A DNA stretch of 64,000 bases from Mycolicibacterium mageritense. GTDB taxonomy: Bacteria; Actinomycetota; Actinomycetes; Mycobacteriales; Mycobacteriaceae. Numbering within the stretch: the stretch's first letter is position 1; every line of letters starts with the position of its first letter. The notes under the pieces are model-generated. The model had not been told where the DNA came from, made no database searches, and worked only from the letters and a program-made list of their open reading frames with translations. Both the position numbers and the translations under genes were made by a program. This document shows positions 50,450 to 59,607 of the stretch, piece after piece. The DNA is taken from assembly GCF_010727475.1 (NCBI RefSeq), contig NZ_AP022567.1, forward strand, positions 7,750,001-7,814,000, written 5' to 3'.

Positions 50450-51424
50450 CTAGATCTCACCCTCCTCGATGACGAGCGATTCGCGGCGGCCGGCGTCGGT
50501 CCACGCCACCCACGGAGCCGAATGGAAATACTGCAGCGCCAATGCTTCTCCGACATCACGGCAGGTCTTTTGCAGACCGGCCAGGCGCACCTCGAGGGAT
50601 TCCAGCACCGCGCCCGGTTGCAGGAACTCGAGTTCGCTGCGCGCGCGGCCCAGCAGCCGCTGGGCCTCGTCTGTCGCGCCGAGGCGATTGTGTGGCCGGT
50701 TGAGCAACTCGTCGAGATTGTGTTCGGCCAACCGCAGCGAGTGGAAGATGGAGCGCGGAAACAGCCTGTCCAGCAACATGAATTCGACCACGCGACCGGC
50801 GTCGAGCACACCGCGGTAGGTGCGCAGGTAGGTGTCGTGCGCGCCTGCCGAGCGCAGCAGGGTCACCCACGCCGGCGACGATGCGCTGTCCCCGACGCGT
50901 GACAACAGCAACCGCACGGTCATGTCGACGCGTTCGATCGCGCGCCCCAGCACCATGAAGCGGTAGCCGTCGTCGCGGCTCAGCGTCGAATCCGCCAGGC
51001 CGGCGAACATCGCCGCGCGCCCCTCGACATAGGACAGGAACTCGTGCGGGCCGAGGCGTTTGGCCGCGCGCTCGCGCTCGGCCAGCGCGTTGTAGGTCGT
51101 GTTGAGGCACTCCCAGATCTCTGTCGACGTGACTTCGCGTGCACCGCGGGCATTTTCACGAGCCGCCGAGATCGAGTCGACGATCGAGTTGCCGCTGCTG
51201 TCCCGGCTGAACGCCACGATGTCGGTCAGCGACCACACGTCGAGGCGTTGTTTGGGCGGCTCGATACCGAGCACCCGCAACAGCGTTCGCGACGCCTTGT
51301 CCGGGTCGACGCTGGCGTCCTCCAACAGCTGGTGCACCGTGACGTCGAGGATCCGTGCCGTGTCGTCGGCACGCTCCACATAGCGTCCGATCCAATACAA
51401 CGATTCGGCGTTGCGCGCCAACAT
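50450..51424 (-). CDS. Alpha-E domain protein (DUF403, Rv2410c-like)
   Basis: 324 aa, almost all helical, beginning MLARNAESLYWIGRYVERADDTARIL, the DUF403 signature. Conserved Arg/Glu/His residues suggest a catalytic or binding site, but no activity is known. Middle gene of the ATP-grasp/alpha-E/transglutaminase set; 16 nt from the ATP-grasp gene. Confidence 0.92.
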   Translation of the reverse strand: MLARNAESLYWIGRYVERADDTARILDVTVHQLLEDASVDPDKASRTLLRVLGIEPPKQRLDVWSLTDIVAFSRDSSGNSIVDSISAARENARGAREVTSTEIWECLNTTYNALAERERAAKRLGPHEFLSYVEGRAAMFAGLADSTLSRDDGYRFMVLGRAIERVDMTVRLLLSRVGDSASSPAWVTLLRSAGAHDTYLRTYRGVLDAGRVVEFMLLDRLFPRSIFHSLRLAEHNLDELLNRPHNRLGATDEAQRLLGRARSELEFLQPGAVLESLEVRLAGLQKTCRDVGEALALQYFHSAPWVAWTDAGRRESLVIEEGEI

Positions 51425-51440
51425 CTACGCCACCCCCCTG

Positions 51441-53063
51441 TCACTGCTGTTGTTGTGACGACGAACCATCGGCGCCGGCGTCGCCTTTGGGGCCCTTGGC
51501 CGACTTGGGCAGCGACCGAACGACTTCGGCCGCTGCCAGCTCGCGATCGGCCACCGACGTCCGCGACGCGAGCACCCAGGTGTCCTTCGAGCCGCCACCC
51601 TGGCTGGAGTTGACCACCAGCGAGCCTTCGGGCAGCGCGACCCTGGTCAACCCGCCGGGTAGCACCCACACGTCGTTGCCGTCGTTGACCGCGAACGGTC
51701 TGAGGTCGACGTGGCGCGGCGCCAGTTTGCTGTCGATCTGGGTCGGCACGGTCGACAACTGCACGACGGGCTGCGCGATCCAGCCCCGCGGATCGCTGCG
51801 GATCTTCTTGATGATGGTCGCGAGTTCCTTCTCCGAGGCGTCGGGTCCGAACACGATGCCGTATCCGCCGGAGCCCTCGACCGGTTTGATGACCAGCTCT
51901 TCGATCCGGTCGAGCACTTCCTCGCGTTCGTCGTCGAGCCAGCACCGGTACGAGTCGACGTTGGCCAGCACGGGTTTCTCACCCAGGTAGTACTCGATGA
52001 TCGTCGGGACATAGGTGTAGACGAGCTTGTCGTCGCCGACCCCGTTGCCGACCGCACTGGAGATCACCACGTTGCCTGCCCGCGCGGCGTTGAGCAGCCC
52101 CGCGACGCCGAGCACCGAGTCGGGCCGGAATTGCATCGGATCCAGGAAGGCGTCGTCGATACGCCGGTAGATTACGTCGACCTGACGTTCGCCCTCGGTG
52201 GTCCGCATGTAGACGGTGTTGTCGCGACAGAACAGGTCGCGGCCTTCGACGAGCTCCACGCCCATCTGCCGGGCCAGTAGCGAGTGTTCGAAATATGCCG
52301 AGTTGTAGACGCCGGGCGTCAGCACGACCACGGTCGGGTCCGCGACGTTGGTGGGAGCCGCGTTGCGCAGCGCACGCAGCAGATGCGACGCGTAGTCGCC
52401 GACGGCGCGCACGCGATGGGTGGCGAACAGGTTCGGGAAGACCCTGGCCATCGTGCGCCGGTTCTCCATGACGTACGACACCCCCGACGGCGACCGCAGG
52501 TTGTCCTCCAGCACCCGGAAGTCGCCCTTGTCGTCGCGGACCAGATCGATGCCCGCGACGTGGATGCGCACGCCGTTGGGCGGGACGATGCCCGCGGCCT
52601 CGCGGTGGAAGTGCTCACACGACGTGACCAGCCGGCGCGGGATGACGCCGTCACGCAGGATCTCCTGCTCGCCGTAGATGTCGTGGAGGTACATCTCGAG
52701 CGCTTTGACACGTTGGGTGATGCCCCGCTCCAACCGCGACCATTCGGCGGCCGAGATCACCCGGGGCACCAGATCGAGCGGAAACGGACGTTCCTGGCCG
52801 GACAGCGAGAAGGTGATGCCCTGGTCGATGAACGCGCGGCCCAGGGCGTCGGACCGGGCCTGAAGTTCCGACGCGTCCGACGGAGCAAGCTCGGCGAAGA
52901 TGCCCTTGTAGGGGCCCCGGACGTTGCCGGCGGCGTCGAACATCTCGTCGAAGGCCTCTGAGTACCGGCCGAGGTTGTTGTAGCCGTCGAAGACGCCGCG
53001 GTGTTTGACGCGCGTCTGCCCGCCGTTGCGCGCGGGCCGGGACGTCTTGTCAGGCAGTGTCAC
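51441..53063 (-). CDS. Circularly permuted ATP-grasp type 2 protein (Rv2411c-like)
   Basis: 540 aa from GTG 53063; longer readings upstream lack family similarity. Contains the DUF404/407 pattern: LVPRVISAAEWSRLERGITQRV, HVAGIDLVRDDKGDFRVLEDNLRSPSGVSYV (ATP-grasp metal site) and VIKPVEGSGGYGIVFGP. It should form an amide or ester with ATP, possibly making the substrate handled by the transglutaminase-like protein. Confidence 0.92.
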   Translation of the reverse strand: MTLPDKTSRPARNGGQTRVKHRGVFDGYNNLGRYSEAFDEMFDAAGNVRGPYKGIFAELAPSDASELQARSDALGRAFIDQGITFSLSGQERPFPLDLVPRVISAAEWSRLERGITQRVKALEMYLHDIYGEQEILRDGVIPRRLVTSCEHFHREAAGIVPPNGVRIHVAGIDLVRDDKGDFRVLEDNLRSPSGVSYVMENRRTMARVFPNLFATHRVRAVGDYASHLLRALRNAAPTNVADPTVVVLTPGVYNSAYFEHSLLARQMGVELVEGRDLFCRDNTVYMRTTEGERQVDVIYRRIDDAFLDPMQFRPDSVLGVAGLLNAARAGNVVISSAVGNGVGDDKLVYTYVPTIIEYYLGEKPVLANVDSYRCWLDDEREEVLDRIEELVIKPVEGSGGYGIVFGPDASEKELATIIKKIRSDPRGWIAQPVVQLSTVPTQIDSKLAPRHVDLRPFAVNDGNDVWVLPGGLTRVALPEGSLVVNSSQGGGSKDTWVLASRTSVADRELAAAEVVRSLPKSAKGPKGDAGADGSSSQQQQ

Positions 53064-53222
53064 ATCTGCTCCTCGCGTCCGCGGTGTTCGAAGGCTCACC
53101 CCCACATGCTGCACCACGTGTGCAGTTTTCGCCGGTTCAATGACATGACCCGTTTCAGCAGGCCAACGCGCCGTTGAAGTGGTAGAACAGTGCGACAGGA
53201 CTGGGGTCCGGCGACCGCCACT

Positions 53223-53252
53223 TTGGGAGATCGGGTGCCACACTGGTACCCT
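53223..53252 (+). promoter_or_regulatory. rpsT promoter
   Basis: TTGGGA (53223-53228), 18 nt, TACCCT (53247-53252). Predicted start near 53259 gives a leader of about 75 nt. Confidence 0.6.
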
Positions 53253-53263
53253 GAACAGTCGCT

Positions 53264-53282
53264 GCCCGCTGTACGTGCGGGC
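53264..53282 (+). promoter_or_regulatory. Hairpin in the rpsT leader
   Basis: GCCCGC, 7 nt, GCGGGC right after the predicted rpsT transcription start. It may serve mRNA stability or S20 autocontrol; no terminator U-run follows. Confidence 0.4.
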
Positions 53283-53333
53283 GCGCACAGACTTCAGTAA
53301 ACCCCAGCTAGAAAATTAAGAAGGAACTGCTAC

Positions 53334-53594
53334 GTGGCCAACATCAAGTCGCAGGAAAAGCGCATCCGCACCAACGAGCGTCGTCGGCTGCGCAACCAGT
53401 CGGTGAAGTCGTCGCTGCGCACGGCCATCCGCGGCTTCCGCGAGGCCGTCGAGGCGGGCGAGAAGGACAAGGCCACCGAGTTGCTGGTGTCGACCAGCCG
53501 CCAGCTCGACAAGGCCGCCAGCAAGGGGGTCATCCACGCCAACCAGGCCGCGAACAAAAAGTCCGCGTTGGCACTGGCGCTCAACAAGCTCTGA
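53334..53594 (+). CDS. rpsT: 30S ribosomal protein S20
   Basis: 86 aa from GTG 53334 with AAGGA upstream. Typical basic helical S20: MANIKSQEKRIRTNERRR at the start and VIHANQAANKKSALALALN near the end. Binds 16S rRNA early in 30S assembly. Convergent with holA, 10 nt between the stops. Confidence 0.98.
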   Translation: MANIKSQEKRIRTNERRRLRNQSVKSSLRTAIRGFREAVEAGEKDKATELLVSTSRQLDKAASKGVIHANQAANKKSALALALNKL

Positions 53595-53604
53595 TCTGGA
53601 CGCT

Positions 53605-54564
53605 TTACCCCGCGGCGAGTTGCGCCACCCGGCGCACCGCCGCCTCAAGGGCGTAGTCGGCATCTGCCGCTGCGCCCTTTACGTCTGCATTGAGGGCGGC
53701 CACCACCCGCATCGCCTCGGCGACCGACTCGCGCGACCACCTGCGGGCCTGCTTCTGCGCCTTCTGCACCCGCCACGGCGGCATGCCCAACTCCCCGGCC
53801 AACCGGTACGGATCGCCTGACAACGGCCCGACCCGCGCGATGCTGTGCACCGCCTCGGCCAGCGCGTCGGCCAGCACCACCTGCGGCTCGCCACTGAGCA
53901 TGGCCCACCGCAGCGCCTCGGCGGCACCCGCCACGTCACCCACCACGGCCTTGTCCGCGATGTCGAAACCCTTCACCTCGGCCTTGCCGCTGTAGTAGCG
54001 CCGCACCGCGGCGACGTCGACCTCTCCGCCCGTGTCGGCCACCAGCTGCGAGCACACGGCCGCGAGTTCCCGGAGGTTGGAGCCGACCGCATCGAGCACC
54101 GCGTTGACGGTGTCGTCGGACACTTTGGCCCGCAAGCTGCGGAATTCACGGCGCACGAAATCCGCGCGCTCGCCCGCCTTCGTGATGCGTGCGCACGGAT
54201 GCACCTGTGCGCCAAGCTTTTTGAGCTGATCAGCCAACGCTTTGGCGCGCCCGCCGCCGGCGTGGATGACGACGAGCACCGTGCCGGGCGGCAGATCGGC
54301 CGCGGCAGAGGCGATCAAGGCCACCGCGTCCTTACCCGCTTCGGCCGCCGATTCGAGCACCACGAGGCGTTGTTCGGCGAACAGCGAGGGACTCAGCAGC
54401 TCGGCGAGTTCACTGGTGCTGACCTCGCCCGCTCGCAGCCGGTCCACCGGCACGTCGGAGGTGCCCGCCTGCGCCCGCACATCGCGCAGCACCGCCCCGA
54501 CCGCGCGTTCGACCAGCAGTTCCTCATCGCCCAGCACCAGGTGCAGCCCATCGGTCACGCCCAT
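53605..54564 (-). CDS. holA: DNA polymerase III delta subunit
   Basis: 319 aa from ATG 54564. Domains of the clamp-loader delta subunit: N-terminal AAA+-like part (LHLVLGDEELLVERAVGAVL), LVVLESAAEAGKDAV, and the C-terminal collar with ELGMPPWRVQKAQKQARRWS. It opens the sliding clamp during loading. Follows comEC by 7 nt, as in other actinobacteria. Confidence 0.94.
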   Translation of the reverse strand: MGVTDGLHLVLGDEELLVERAVGAVLRDVRAQAGTSDVPVDRLRAGEVSTSELAELLSPSLFAEQRLVVLESAAEAGKDAVALIASAAADLPPGTVLVVIHAGGGRAKALADQLKKLGAQVHPCARITKAGERADFVRREFRSLRAKVSDDTVNAVLDAVGSNLRELAAVCSQLVADTGGEVDVAAVRRYYSGKAEVKGFDIADKAVVGDVAGAAEALRWAMLSGEPQVVLADALAEAVHSIARVGPLSGDPYRLAGELGMPPWRVQKAQKQARRWSRESVAEAMRVVAALNADVKGAAADADYALEAAVRRVAQLAAG

Positions 54565-54571
54565 GATCGTG

Positions 54572-56107
54572 TCACGCCACCCCGACAGCGCCGACAACCT
54601 GGCCCGCGAGCGCCCACGCGAGCAGGCACAACGCCAGCGCGGTCAGCGCATGACGCGTCCACGGCCGCCGCCACAGCACCACGACGGCCACCCCGCAGAT
54701 GGCAACCGACACCACCCCGGGCAGCCCCGACGGTGTCGGCACGGAGGCACCGGGCACCGCAGAAGCCCACCGGGCCACCGACAACAGCCACCACAACTCC
54801 GGCCCGGTGAACCGGATCAGGAACTGCGCTCCGGCGGGCCACAGCGCCGACAGCGCCGCCGCGGCGGTGCCAAGCACCGTGATGGGCGGGATGACCGCGG
54901 CGACCGCCAGATTGGCGGCCACCGCCACGACGCTGAACCGGCCCGAGATGCCGGCCACCAGCGGCGCCGTCACGAGTTGCGCGACGACCGCGACGCTGAC
55001 CGCCGCCGCAAGCGGCTTCGGCCAGCCGCGGGATTCCAGCCGGCGCGTCCATACCGGCGCGAGCACCACGATGCCTGCGGTCGCAGCGACCGACAGCGCG
55101 AAGCCGGCGTCCACGGCGAGTTCGGGCGCCAACACCATGAGCACGATGACGCCGGCGGCCAGCGCGGGGATCGCCTGACGGCGCCGATGTGTCAGCACCG
55201 CCAGCAGGGTCACGGCACCCATCACCGCAGCGCGCAGCACACTGGCCGACGGCTGCACCACCACGACGAAGCCGATCAATCCGAGCGCCGCCAACCCGAC
55301 CGCGGCCCTGGGCCCGATCAGCGCAGCCGTCATGAGCACCGCACCGCACACGATGGTGACGTTGGCGCCCGAAACAGCCGTCAGATGCGTCAGGCCCGCC
55401 GTGCGGAACTGCGCGGTGGTCTGCCCCGTGACCGTCGAAGTGTCGCCGAGTACCAGCGCAGGCAGCATCGCCGCCTGGTCGGGCGGCAGAGCGCGTCGTG
55501 CCGCATCGGCGAAACCCGCCCGAACACGTTGCGCGGCCTGCTGTATCGACGACGGATCACCGAGCTCGGGCCGCCCCGTCGCCGACAGCACGGCCACCGT
55601 GAGGTCACGGCGGCTGGGCCGGCCGACAGTGGCGCGGAACACCGCAGGCCGTCCGACGGTCAGCGCGCCATAGCCTGCGCTCGACGCGAACACCAGAACC
55701 CGCCCCGAGCTGGCCACTCCGTCGAGCTCGTGCAGGGCGGCGCGAAACATCAGCCGACCGCCGTTGACCACACGCGGGCTCTCCGTCGGGCTGACACGCA
55801 CCTCGGCATTTAGGCCGAACCGCGCGGTGATCGGGTGGTGCCGCACCTGGTAGGTCCGCACCCCGACGGCAACGGTGAAACCGACGCCCACCACCGCGAC
55901 AGCGATGACCGCGGCGCCCACGCGTGACGCCCCGGCCCGGTGCCGCCAGCGGGCCAGCGCACCGGACGCCAACACCGAAGCGGCAACTGCCACAACGGCT
56001 CCCAGCGGCGGCCACAGAATTCCGGTGGCCGTCACGGCCCACGCGGTCAGCGCGGCCGGCGCCAGGCGCAGATCGAGACGCTCGGTGTCCTGCGGCGGCA
56101 CGGTCAC
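54572..56107 (-). CDS. comEC: ComEC/Rec2 competence membrane protein (short form)
   Basis: 511 aa from GTG 56107, overlapping the comEA stop as GTGA. It has the N-terminal DUF4131/OB-like part and the multi-span competence domain (HLTAVSGANVTIVCGAVLMTA; LRAAVMGAVTLLAVLTHRR). The C-terminal metallo-beta-lactamase domain of Bacillus-type ComEC is absent; the frame ends after the last membrane span. Mycobacterial orthologues have about the same size, so this is normal for the group. It would form the DNA-uptake channel; natural competence is not established here. Confidence 0.93.
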   Translation of the reverse strand: MTVPPQDTERLDLRLAPAALTAWAVTATGILWPPLGAVVAVAASVLASGALARWRHRAGASRVGAAVIAVAVVGVGFTVAVGVRTYQVRHHPITARFGLNAEVRVSPTESPRVVNGGRLMFRAALHELDGVASSGRVLVFASSAGYGALTVGRPAVFRATVGRPSRRDLTVAVLSATGRPELGDPSSIQQAAQRVRAGFADAARRALPPDQAAMLPALVLGDTSTVTGQTTAQFRTAGLTHLTAVSGANVTIVCGAVLMTAALIGPRAAVGLAALGLIGFVVVVQPSASVLRAAVMGAVTLLAVLTHRRRQAIPALAAGVIVLMVLAPELAVDAGFALSVAATAGIVVLAPVWTRRLESRGWPKPLAAAVSVAVVAQLVTAPLVAGISGRFSVVAVAANLAVAAVIPPITVLGTAAAALSALWPAGAQFLIRFTGPELWWLLSVARWASAVPGASVPTPSGLPGVVSVAICGVAVVVLWRRPWTRHALTALALCLLAWALAGQVVGAVGVA

Positions 56108-56904
56108 ACTCGGACCAACTCCCTGAGCTTCTCCAGCCGGGCCGGACCGATGCCGTCCACATCGCCGAGTTGATCGACGCTCGTGAACCGACCGTTCGCA
56201 TCGCGCCACGCCACGATGGCCGCCGCGGTCACCGGCCCGACGCCGGGCAGCTCGTCGAGTTGTTCGACGGTGGCGGCGTTGAGATCCACCACGGCTGGTG
56301 TGCCGCCGGGCGTCGGCGCAGACGTCCCGGGCGCCCCTGACGACGGGGCCGTTCCGCTGACCGAGCTTCCCATGGTTGGCGGCGCTCCGGGCGGTGCGGC
56401 GATGCCCACCACGATCTGTTCACCGTCTGCCACGCGCCGGGCCATGTTCAGCCCGACGAGGTCGGCGCCGCCGAGCGCACCACCCGCGCCCGCGAGGGCG
56501 TCGGCGATGCGCGCCCCTGGCTGCAACGTCACCAGGCCGGGCTTGTGCACCAGGCCGACCACACTGACCACCACAGCCTCCGAACCGGCCTCCGGCGTCG
56601 GGCCGGCTGACGAAACCATCTGCACCGGCGGAAGATTCGCCGACGTCACCGGCGGCGGCCGATCGCGGATCAACGCGAAAGCGGCCACCAGAACGGCCAG
56701 CACCCCCACCACGGCAAGCGCCGTCACGCCGGCCCGGCCAGGGTCGGCCCGCACTGCCGCGAACCACCCGGAGGGTCCGTCGGTCACGTTGTCGGGCAGC
56801 CATTTCGACAGGGCGGCTTCCGGCGGATCGTCGGACTCGTCCTCGGCTTCGTCGTCAGTACCGAGTCGGCGGCGGACGCGTTGCGCCGGCAGTTCGGTTC
56901 GCAT
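56104..56904 (-). CDS. comEA: ComEA-like DNA-binding protein
   Basis: 266 aa. Charged N-terminus, one membrane span (about residues 60-80), an SLBB domain (VVVSVVGLVHKPGLVTLQPGARIADAL) and two C-terminal helix-hairpin-helix motifs (NAATVEQLDELPGVGPVTAAAIVAWR; VDQLGDVDGIGPARLEKL). Binds DNA outside the membrane and hands it to ComEC. Coupled to comEC by a 4-nt overlap. Confidence 0.94.
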   Translation of the reverse strand: MRTELPAQRVRRRLGTDDEAEDESDDPPEAALSKWLPDNVTDGPSGWFAAVRADPGRAGVTALAVVGVLAVLVAAFALIRDRPPPVTSANLPPVQMVSSAGPTPEAGSEAVVVSVVGLVHKPGLVTLQPGARIADALAGAGGALGGADLVGLNMARRVADGEQIVVGIAAPPGAPPTMGSSVSGTAPSSGAPGTSAPTPGGTPAVVDLNAATVEQLDELPGVGPVTAAAIVAWRDANGRFTSVDQLGDVDGIGPARLEKLRELVRV

Positions 56905-56931
56905 GCCCTGACGCTAGAAGCCGGCGCAGAC

Positions 56932-57011
56932 GAATCGGCGCCGGCGACGCCCCCGCCGTCATCATCTGTGGATGAACGACATGTTGGGGATAACGTCGCC
57001 GGCGCCGATTC
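56932..57011. repeat. 18-bp perfect inverted repeat with DnaA-box-like sequences in the loop
   Basis: GAATCGGCGCCGGCGACG (56932-56949) and its exact reverse complement (56994-57011), 44 nt apart, between comEA and the permease stop. The loop, read on the minus strand, holds TTATCCCCA and TCATCCACA, each one mismatch from the DnaA box TTATCCACA. No U-run follows, so a simple terminator is unlikely. Confidence 0.75.
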
Positions 57012-57030
57012 CCGCGCGCCCGCCGGACCG

Positions 57031-58464
57031 TCAGTCGGTCTTCTGCACCGGAGCCGCCGGCCGGGGGGCCATCCGCCGTTTGGCAACCAGGTAGATGACC
57101 GCCGCGACGATGCCGGAGACGAAGTAGCTCAGGTCCGCCCCGGCGAGGCTCGCCCCGACGGGGCCGGTGTAGAAGTCGTTGGCCATGAACGGCACCGATA
57201 CGACCACACCGACGATCAACGCGCCGAGCCCCGCGAGGTTGTACCGCCCGAACGCGCCGTCGGGTGTGTAGAAGTTGTCGAACGGCAACGTGTTTCGCCC
57301 GGCCCGTTGCACAACGTAGTAGTCGACCAGCAGGACGGCGACCCATGGCGTGATGTAGTACGACAGTACGTGCAGGAACAGCAGGAAGTTCGCCTGGAAC
57401 TGGTCGCCGCCGAACACCAGCGCGATCGCCAGTCCGATGACACCCGCGATGGTCACCGTGACCCACTGCGGCAGTTTGATGTCGCACGTCAACGTGTTCA
57501 TCGCACCGCTGTAGAGGTTCACGGAGTTGTGCGGAATGGCGGACAGGCCCAGGGTGAGCAGTACGACGTACCGCAGCCAGTCGGGCAGCGCGATGCCGAA
57601 CGCGTCGATCACGTCGCCGTCGGGCATGAGCGTGATGAGGCCGGCACCGAGGCACATCATCCACGTCGTCGAGGCGAACAGCCCGGCCGTGGCCGCCGCG
57701 AAGATCGATGAGGGCTTGCTGTTTTCAGGCAGGTAGCGCGAGTAGTCCGACGCGTACGGCGCCCAGCTCGCGGTGTACCCGAAAACGGCCGTGAACAGCA
57801 CGGACCACGCCAGCCAATAGTCGACACCGGTCGCCGTGGCAGCCGTTCCCGGTCCGCCGCCGTGGAAGATCAGGACCACCGAGACGACGGTCAGCACGAC
57901 GATGCTCACGTTCGTGATGATCTTGCCCATCGCGTGCAGGATCTTGTAGCCGAAGACACCGATGAGGATGCTCACTGCCGCGACCACCACGACCGTGGGT
58001 GCGTACGGGGCGTTGAAGAGGTCGGCCAGCGACTTGGCCCCCAGCACCGTGCCGACGCTGTAGTAGCCGATACACATCAACAGGGTGAGGAACGCAGGCA
58101 GGTAGTTCCCGACGTAGCCGAACGGCGCGCGCCCCATGGGCAACTGCGGCATGCCGAGTCGCGGGCCCATGACCGCGCACAACCCGGTCACGATCGACCC
58201 CAGGATGTTGGCGAGCACGATCGCGGTGACGCTACCGGTGAACCCCAGGCCGAGGGGACCGCCGCTGGCCCCGAGGTAGATACCCGCCAAGTAGATGACC
58301 GGGGCAAACCGGACCGTGAATTGGTTTCGTGGATTGCCGTAGCGCTGGCTCGTCGGAACATGTGCGATTCCACGGCGTTCGAGCACCAACGCGCTGCCCG
58401 ATTCTTCCGAGGAGGGAGGTTGCCCGACGTTCGTGGGCGTCTGCGCACGGGTGCTGTCCTTCAT
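57031..58464 (-). CDS. NCS1-family nucleobase/cation symporter
   Basis: 477 aa from ATG 58464 with GAGGA upstream. About 12 spans; SQRYGNPRNQFTVRFAPVIYLAGIYLGASGG and WAPYASDYSRYLPENSK are typical of cytosine/purine/allantoin (NCS1) permeases. Met and Cys content is ordinary (LMCIGYY, TWMMCLGAG). It diverges from the ferritin-like/reductase/GntR unit, suggesting uptake of that pathway's substrate, perhaps a purine or related heterocycle (inference). Confidence 0.88.
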   Translation of the reverse strand: MKDSTRAQTPTNVGQPPSSEESGSALVLERRGIAHVPTSQRYGNPRNQFTVRFAPVIYLAGIYLGASGGPLGLGFTGSVTAIVLANILGSIVTGLCAVMGPRLGMPQLPMGRAPFGYVGNYLPAFLTLLMCIGYYSVGTVLGAKSLADLFNAPYAPTVVVVAAVSILIGVFGYKILHAMGKIITNVSIVVLTVVSVVLIFHGGGPGTAATATGVDYWLAWSVLFTAVFGYTASWAPYASDYSRYLPENSKPSSIFAAATAGLFASTTWMMCLGAGLITLMPDGDVIDAFGIALPDWLRYVVLLTLGLSAIPHNSVNLYSGAMNTLTCDIKLPQWVTVTIAGVIGLAIALVFGGDQFQANFLLFLHVLSYYITPWVAVLLVDYYVVQRAGRNTLPFDNFYTPDGAFGRYNLAGLGALIVGVVVSVPFMANDFYTGPVGASLAGADLSYFVSGIVAAVIYLVAKRRMAPRPAAPVQKTD

Positions 58465-58837
58465 GCGAGTTCCTCGTTTCCTGGACAGGACGGTTATGAG
58501 GTGCTTCACGCTAGGTTCGCATGCCACGGATGCACACATACCTAACAGCCAATCCTGACGGGGTCGCTTTGGCAGAAGATGCCAACCAGTATGGGCACGT
58601 CGATGCACCGCATCGCACGGCGGGAGCATAGCCCGCACCGATTCACGAAAAGTGCAGCAGCAGGCGGCAACTCGCGATCGCCCTGGAGTCCCGCTGACGG
58701 TGGACACGAAAGACACTGCGGCACAAATGATCCGAACACGTCCACCCGCCATCACAACCTCCACGTGGCGAAGGCCATCCCCCGCACCTCGGCCGGATCC
58801 GCTCCGATCGCGGCGCAGGCAACGTCGTAACAACCCC

Positions 58838-58867
58838 TTGACCCGGGGCGAGCAGGCGCCCTACGAT
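58838..58867 (+). promoter_or_regulatory. Promoter of the ferritin-like/reductase unit
   Basis: TTGACC (58838-58843), 18 nt, TACGAT (58862-58867). The predicted start near 58874 lies inside the palindrome 58864-58887. Confidence 0.7.
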
Positions 58868-58887
58868 CGATTATCGATAATTGATTG
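58864..58887. promoter_or_regulatory. Probable GntR operator
   Basis: 24-bp near-perfect palindrome with a perfect 12-bp core ATTATCGATAAT and only two mismatched pairs outside it. It covers the -10 and transcription start of the diiron protein gene. The GntR regulator encoded two genes downstream is the natural ligand; GntR/FCD sites of this AT-rich type are common. Confidence 0.75.
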
Positions 58888-58905
58888 CGAAAGGGCGGTT
58901 CCCAC

Positions 58906-59598
58906 ATGGTCAACGTCAGAAACGTCCGAGGCGGGACAGGCCTGGACCCCATCAGCGCCGAGGTCGACGAGATTCTCGACTCGATCTTCGCCAATGCCAA
59001 ACGCACCAGCGAGCAGTTCTTCGATTCGTTCGCGCTGAACCCCCAGCCCATCATCCTCGCCGAGTGGCTGGCCACCCGTGCTTGGCGCGAGATCGACTAC
59101 GTGTTCTTGCTGAACGAGGAGATCCGCCGATACGGTTTGGGTTTCGAGCGCAAGCACATCACCCTGCTGGCGAAGCAGGCATTCCAGGAGGCCGAGCACT
59201 ACGAGGCCGTCAGCCACGCCGTCGAGTCGCTGGGCGGCACAGCGCCGACGAGTGTCCCGCCGGATTCCCGGGTGTGGAGCGAATTCCTCTGGGATTGTCT
59301 CGACCGCCACCCGCTCGCGGCGGTGGCCGCGTGGAACGCGTCGGAAACCTCGGCCACCGGAAGTCTCGAGCCGACCTTTCTCGCCGGGGAACGCTACGGT
59401 TTCGACGAGGTCGTGCGGGTGCACCGAAAGATCGAGATCGACGAGAAGTTCCATGTGGGCCTGGGGCGCCAGATACTGTCGCGTTACGCGGAAACCGACG
59501 ACGACCGCAACGAGATCCTGCGCGCGATGCGCGGCATGCGTGACATCGCGGCGAACATGTTCTCGCCGGAAGCGGCAACTCGACTGCTGACCTCCTAG
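58906..59598 (+). CDS. Ferritin-like diiron protein, probable oxygenase/oxidase
   Basis: 230 aa from ATG 58906, preceded by GAAAGGG; ATG 58885 would add seven residues. All helical, with two ExxH iron motifs: E95-x-x-H98 (EAEHYE) and E180-x-x-H183 (EKFH), plus candidate ligands E62 or E71 and E147. This is a four-helix diiron arrangement. It is followed 9 nt later by a flavin/2Fe-2S reductase, a natural electron donor, so the pair looks like a two-component oxygenase. I do not recognise a characterised member. Substrate unknown. Confidence 0.75.
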   Translation: MVNVRNVRGGTGLDPISAEVDEILDSIFANAKRTSEQFFDSFALNPQPIILAEWLATRAWREIDYVFLLNEEIRRYGLGFERKHITLLAKQAFQEAEHYEAVSHAVESLGGTAPTSVPPDSRVWSEFLWDCLDRHPLAAVAAWNASETSATGSLEPTFLAGERYGFDEVVRVHRKIEIDEKFHVGLGRQILSRYAETDDDRNEILRAMRGMRDIAANMFSPEAATRLLTS

Positions 59599-59607
59599 AG
59601 GCCGCCG

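Noticed and set aside
54572..56107. Truncated comEC
   Set aside because: Lack of the metallo-beta-lactamase domain and the ~510-residue length are usual for mycobacterial ComEC.
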